From positions 1 to 5,349 of the forward strand of contig CAMBHC010000213.1 of assembly GCA_945866285.1 (NCBI GenBank): a DNA stretch of 5,349 nt. The letters are read 5' to 3'. The notes under the pieces are model-generated. The model saw only the letters and a program-made list of their open reading frames with translations. It had not been told where the DNA came from and did no database searches. This DNA comes from Candidatus Sulfopaludibacter sp. SbA3 (GTDB lineage Bacteria; Acidobacteriota; Vicinamibacteria; Vicinamibacterales; UBA2999). Position 1 is the first letter of the stretch, and the number at the start of each line of letters is the position of its first letter. Below are positions 4,480-5,349 of this stretch, one piece after another. The position numbers and the translations under genes were made by a program.

Positions 4480-4878
4480 GAGCAGCGCGATCAGCGCGCG
4501 GTCGGCTTCCGGAAATGGCAGGCCGGCCAATTCGTCCCGCCGCACCCATCGCATCCCCTGCCCGATCATCGGCTTTGGTACCCCTTCGAAGTCACAGCGA
4601 TAGAAGTGCAACTCGACGGTCTTCTCCGGATAGGCGTGAGCCACGGTGTGCACGAGTTCGCCGACGGTGGCGACGATGTCGAGCTCTTCGAAGAGCTCGC
4701 GGCGCAGCGCCTCGACGTGTGTCTCACTTTCGTGGACCTTGCCGCCGGGAAACTCCCAATGGCCCGCGAGGTGGGTTCCCGCCGCTCGCAGCGTCAACAG
4801 GAAGGCGTCGTCACGTTCGATGACCGCTGCTACCACTGCAACCGGCGGGCGGACGCCCGCCCCGGCACCAGGCGTCAC
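4468..4878 (-). CDS. MutT/NudG-type Nudix hydrolase
   Basis: This is a small (136 aa) Nudix pyrophosphohydrolase, most like MutT (8-oxo-dGTP diphosphatase) and NudG (CTP and oxidised dCTP). The Nudix box is G46-x5-E52-x7-R60-E61-L62-x-E64-E65-L-D67, complete except that the usual glycine near the end is Asp67, a substitution unlikely to remove metal binding because the REL-EE residues are intact. GHWEFPGGK (39-47) before it and LPFPEADRALI (120-130) near the end are typical of the MutT/NudG group. The GTG start overlaps the stop of the upstream PHP gene as GTGA. A second GTG at 4836 (residue 15) would remove a glycine/proline-rich N-terminus encoded by a palindrome and would begin at VVAAVIERDD, where many relatives start. 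The convergent mutY suggests a joint role in oxidised-guanine defence, but the substrate cannot be told from sequence. Confidence 0.85.
   Translation of the reverse strand: MTPGAGAGVRPPVAVVAAVIERDDAFLLTLRAAGTHLAGHWEFPGGKVHESETHVEALRRELFEELDIVATVGELVHTVAHAYPEKTVELHFYRCDFEGVPKPMIGQGMRWVRRDELAGLPFPEADRALIALLGRV
4844..4861. repeat. Short GC palindrome in the 5' end of the mutT-type gene
   Basis: GGCGGGCG (4844-4851) and CGCCCGCC (4854-4861) form a perfect 8-base stem around two bases. It encodes the GAGVRPP stretch near the N-terminus of the Nudix protein if the GTG at 4878 is used, or lies just upstream of the alternative GTG at 4836. In GC-rich DNA a match like this can be chance. Confidence 0.4.
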
Positions 4879-5349
4879 TTTGGTCCCGACGCGCCGACCG
4901 GCACCGGCTGAATCCAGGCGACCTTGCCGTTTGATTCCAGCACCTTCGCGCGCACGTAACCTTCGTCGCCCTTGAACGTGTAGCTCGCGGTCGGAGTGGT
5001 GACGTCGCTCAGGATGCGGCCCTGGCGGCCGATGAACTGGATGCGGTACTTGCTGGAGGGCTCGGTCTTGACCGCGAGCGACAGCGCCGTGGTGCTCGCG
5101 TCGACGGTCTGCATCTGCACGCCGGTGGACGAGTAGAAGTCGCCGCGCTCGAGCGCCTCGACGAGGGCGCGGCCCTCAAGCCGCGGCGATCGCACGTAGA
5201 CCCACCCCTTGCCAGGCCTCGGCGCCGTCGGATCCTCAGGCCGCTTGAAGTAATGCGCATCGTCCACCGCGATGCCGTAGAGCATCTTGCCGCTCGACAG
5301 GATGCGATCCCAGGTCTCTTCGAGGCTGGGCACGCCGCCACCACCGAGG
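4875..5349 (-). CDS. C-terminal part of a PHP-domain metallohydrolase (CehA/McbA type), runs off right edge
   Basis: The open frame continues to the right edge without a stop, so only the last 158 or so residues are present and the true start is outside. The first part, ETWDRILSSGKMLYGIAVDDAHYFKR, resembles the last metal-binding segment of PHP-fold hydrolases of the CehA/McbA type, with DDAH supplying a metal ligand. It is followed by GWVYVRSP, an EALERGDFYSSTGVQ segment and a beta-rich tail ending in GYVRAKVLESNGKVAWIQPV, again usual for that group. Members act on esters or phosphoesters, and the substrate is mostly unknown. Many are secreted, but the N-terminus needed to judge that is missing. 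The GTG at 5333 (V in GGVPSLEE) is an internal valine, not a start. The stop overlaps the start of the Nudix gene (GTGA), so the two are probably cotranscribed. Confidence 0.75.
   Translation of the reverse strand, partial: LGGGGVPSLEETWDRILSSGKMLYGIAVDDAHYFKRPEDPTAPRPGKGWVYVRSPRLEGRALVEALERGDFYSSTGVQMQTVDASTTALSLAVKTEPSSKYRIQFIGRQGRILSDVTTPTASYTFKGDEGYVRAKVLESNGKVAWIQPVPVGASGPK

Noticed and set aside
3782..4549. Minus-strand open frame (255 codons) opposite mutY
   Set aside because: mutY on the plus strand has all its catalytic and cluster residues; the antisense translation is low-complexity and crosses the stop palindrome into the Nudix gene.
4875..5333. Treating the GTG at 5333 as the start of a complete 152 aa protein
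   Set aside because: The frame remains open to the window edge and the sequence corresponds to the C-terminal part of a longer PHP-domain family, so the gene is partial.

Overview
The window is GC-rich and almost entirely coding: the only gaps between genes are 18 bases (2276-2293) and 34 bases (3754-3787). The gene content is bacterial: squalene synthesis by the HpnC/HpnD/HpnE route, corrinoid adenosylation, MutY- and MutT-type proteins, and a PHP-domain metallohydrolase. High GC, many GTG/TTG starts, a CehA/McbA-type protein and GC-rich palindromes with a CTTTAG core together suggest an Acidobacteriota genome, perhaps class Vicinamibacteria. That placement is an inference from general familiarity, not from a marker gene.

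Left block (1-3753, all on the minus strand, so transcribed right to left). The order is pduO (cobalamin adenosyltransferase), hpnC, hpnD, hpnE, then the first 15 codons of thiI running off the left edge. Three junctions are 4-base stop/start overlaps (pduO/hpnC if the second GTG is used, hpnD/hpnE, hpnE/thiI). The hpnC/hpnD junction has 18 bases and the two genes share a reading frame. This looks like one translationally coupled operon. A perfect TATAAT lies six bases before the pduO GTG, which would give a leaderless mRNA. HpnC, HpnD and HpnE together convert two farnesyl diphosphates to squalene by way of presqualene diphosphate and hydroxysqualene. Squalene-hopene cyclase is not in the window.

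Right block (3788-5349). A short plus-strand MutY-family glycosylase (227 aa) starts divergently from pduO. It has the catalytic HhH and 4Fe-4S domain but no C-terminal 8-oxoG-recognition domain. It converges on a minus-strand MutT-type Nudix hydrolase, and the two stop codons overlap inside a hairpin palindrome. Upstream of mutT, with a GTGA overlap, is the 3' end of a CehA/McbA-type PHP metallohydrolase that continues past the right edge.

The least ordinary feature is a set of palindromes placed in or at the ends of genes. A 65-base REP/MITE-like inverted repeat sits in frame inside hpnE, a related palindrome supplies both stop codons of mutY/mutT, and a third lies in the 5' end of mutT. 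There are also short tandem repeats in hpnC, at the hpnC/hpnD junction and at the 3' end of hpnE. I found no CRISPR array, tRNA, rRNA, transposase, phage gene or defence system, and no evidence of a wholly new multi-gene system.
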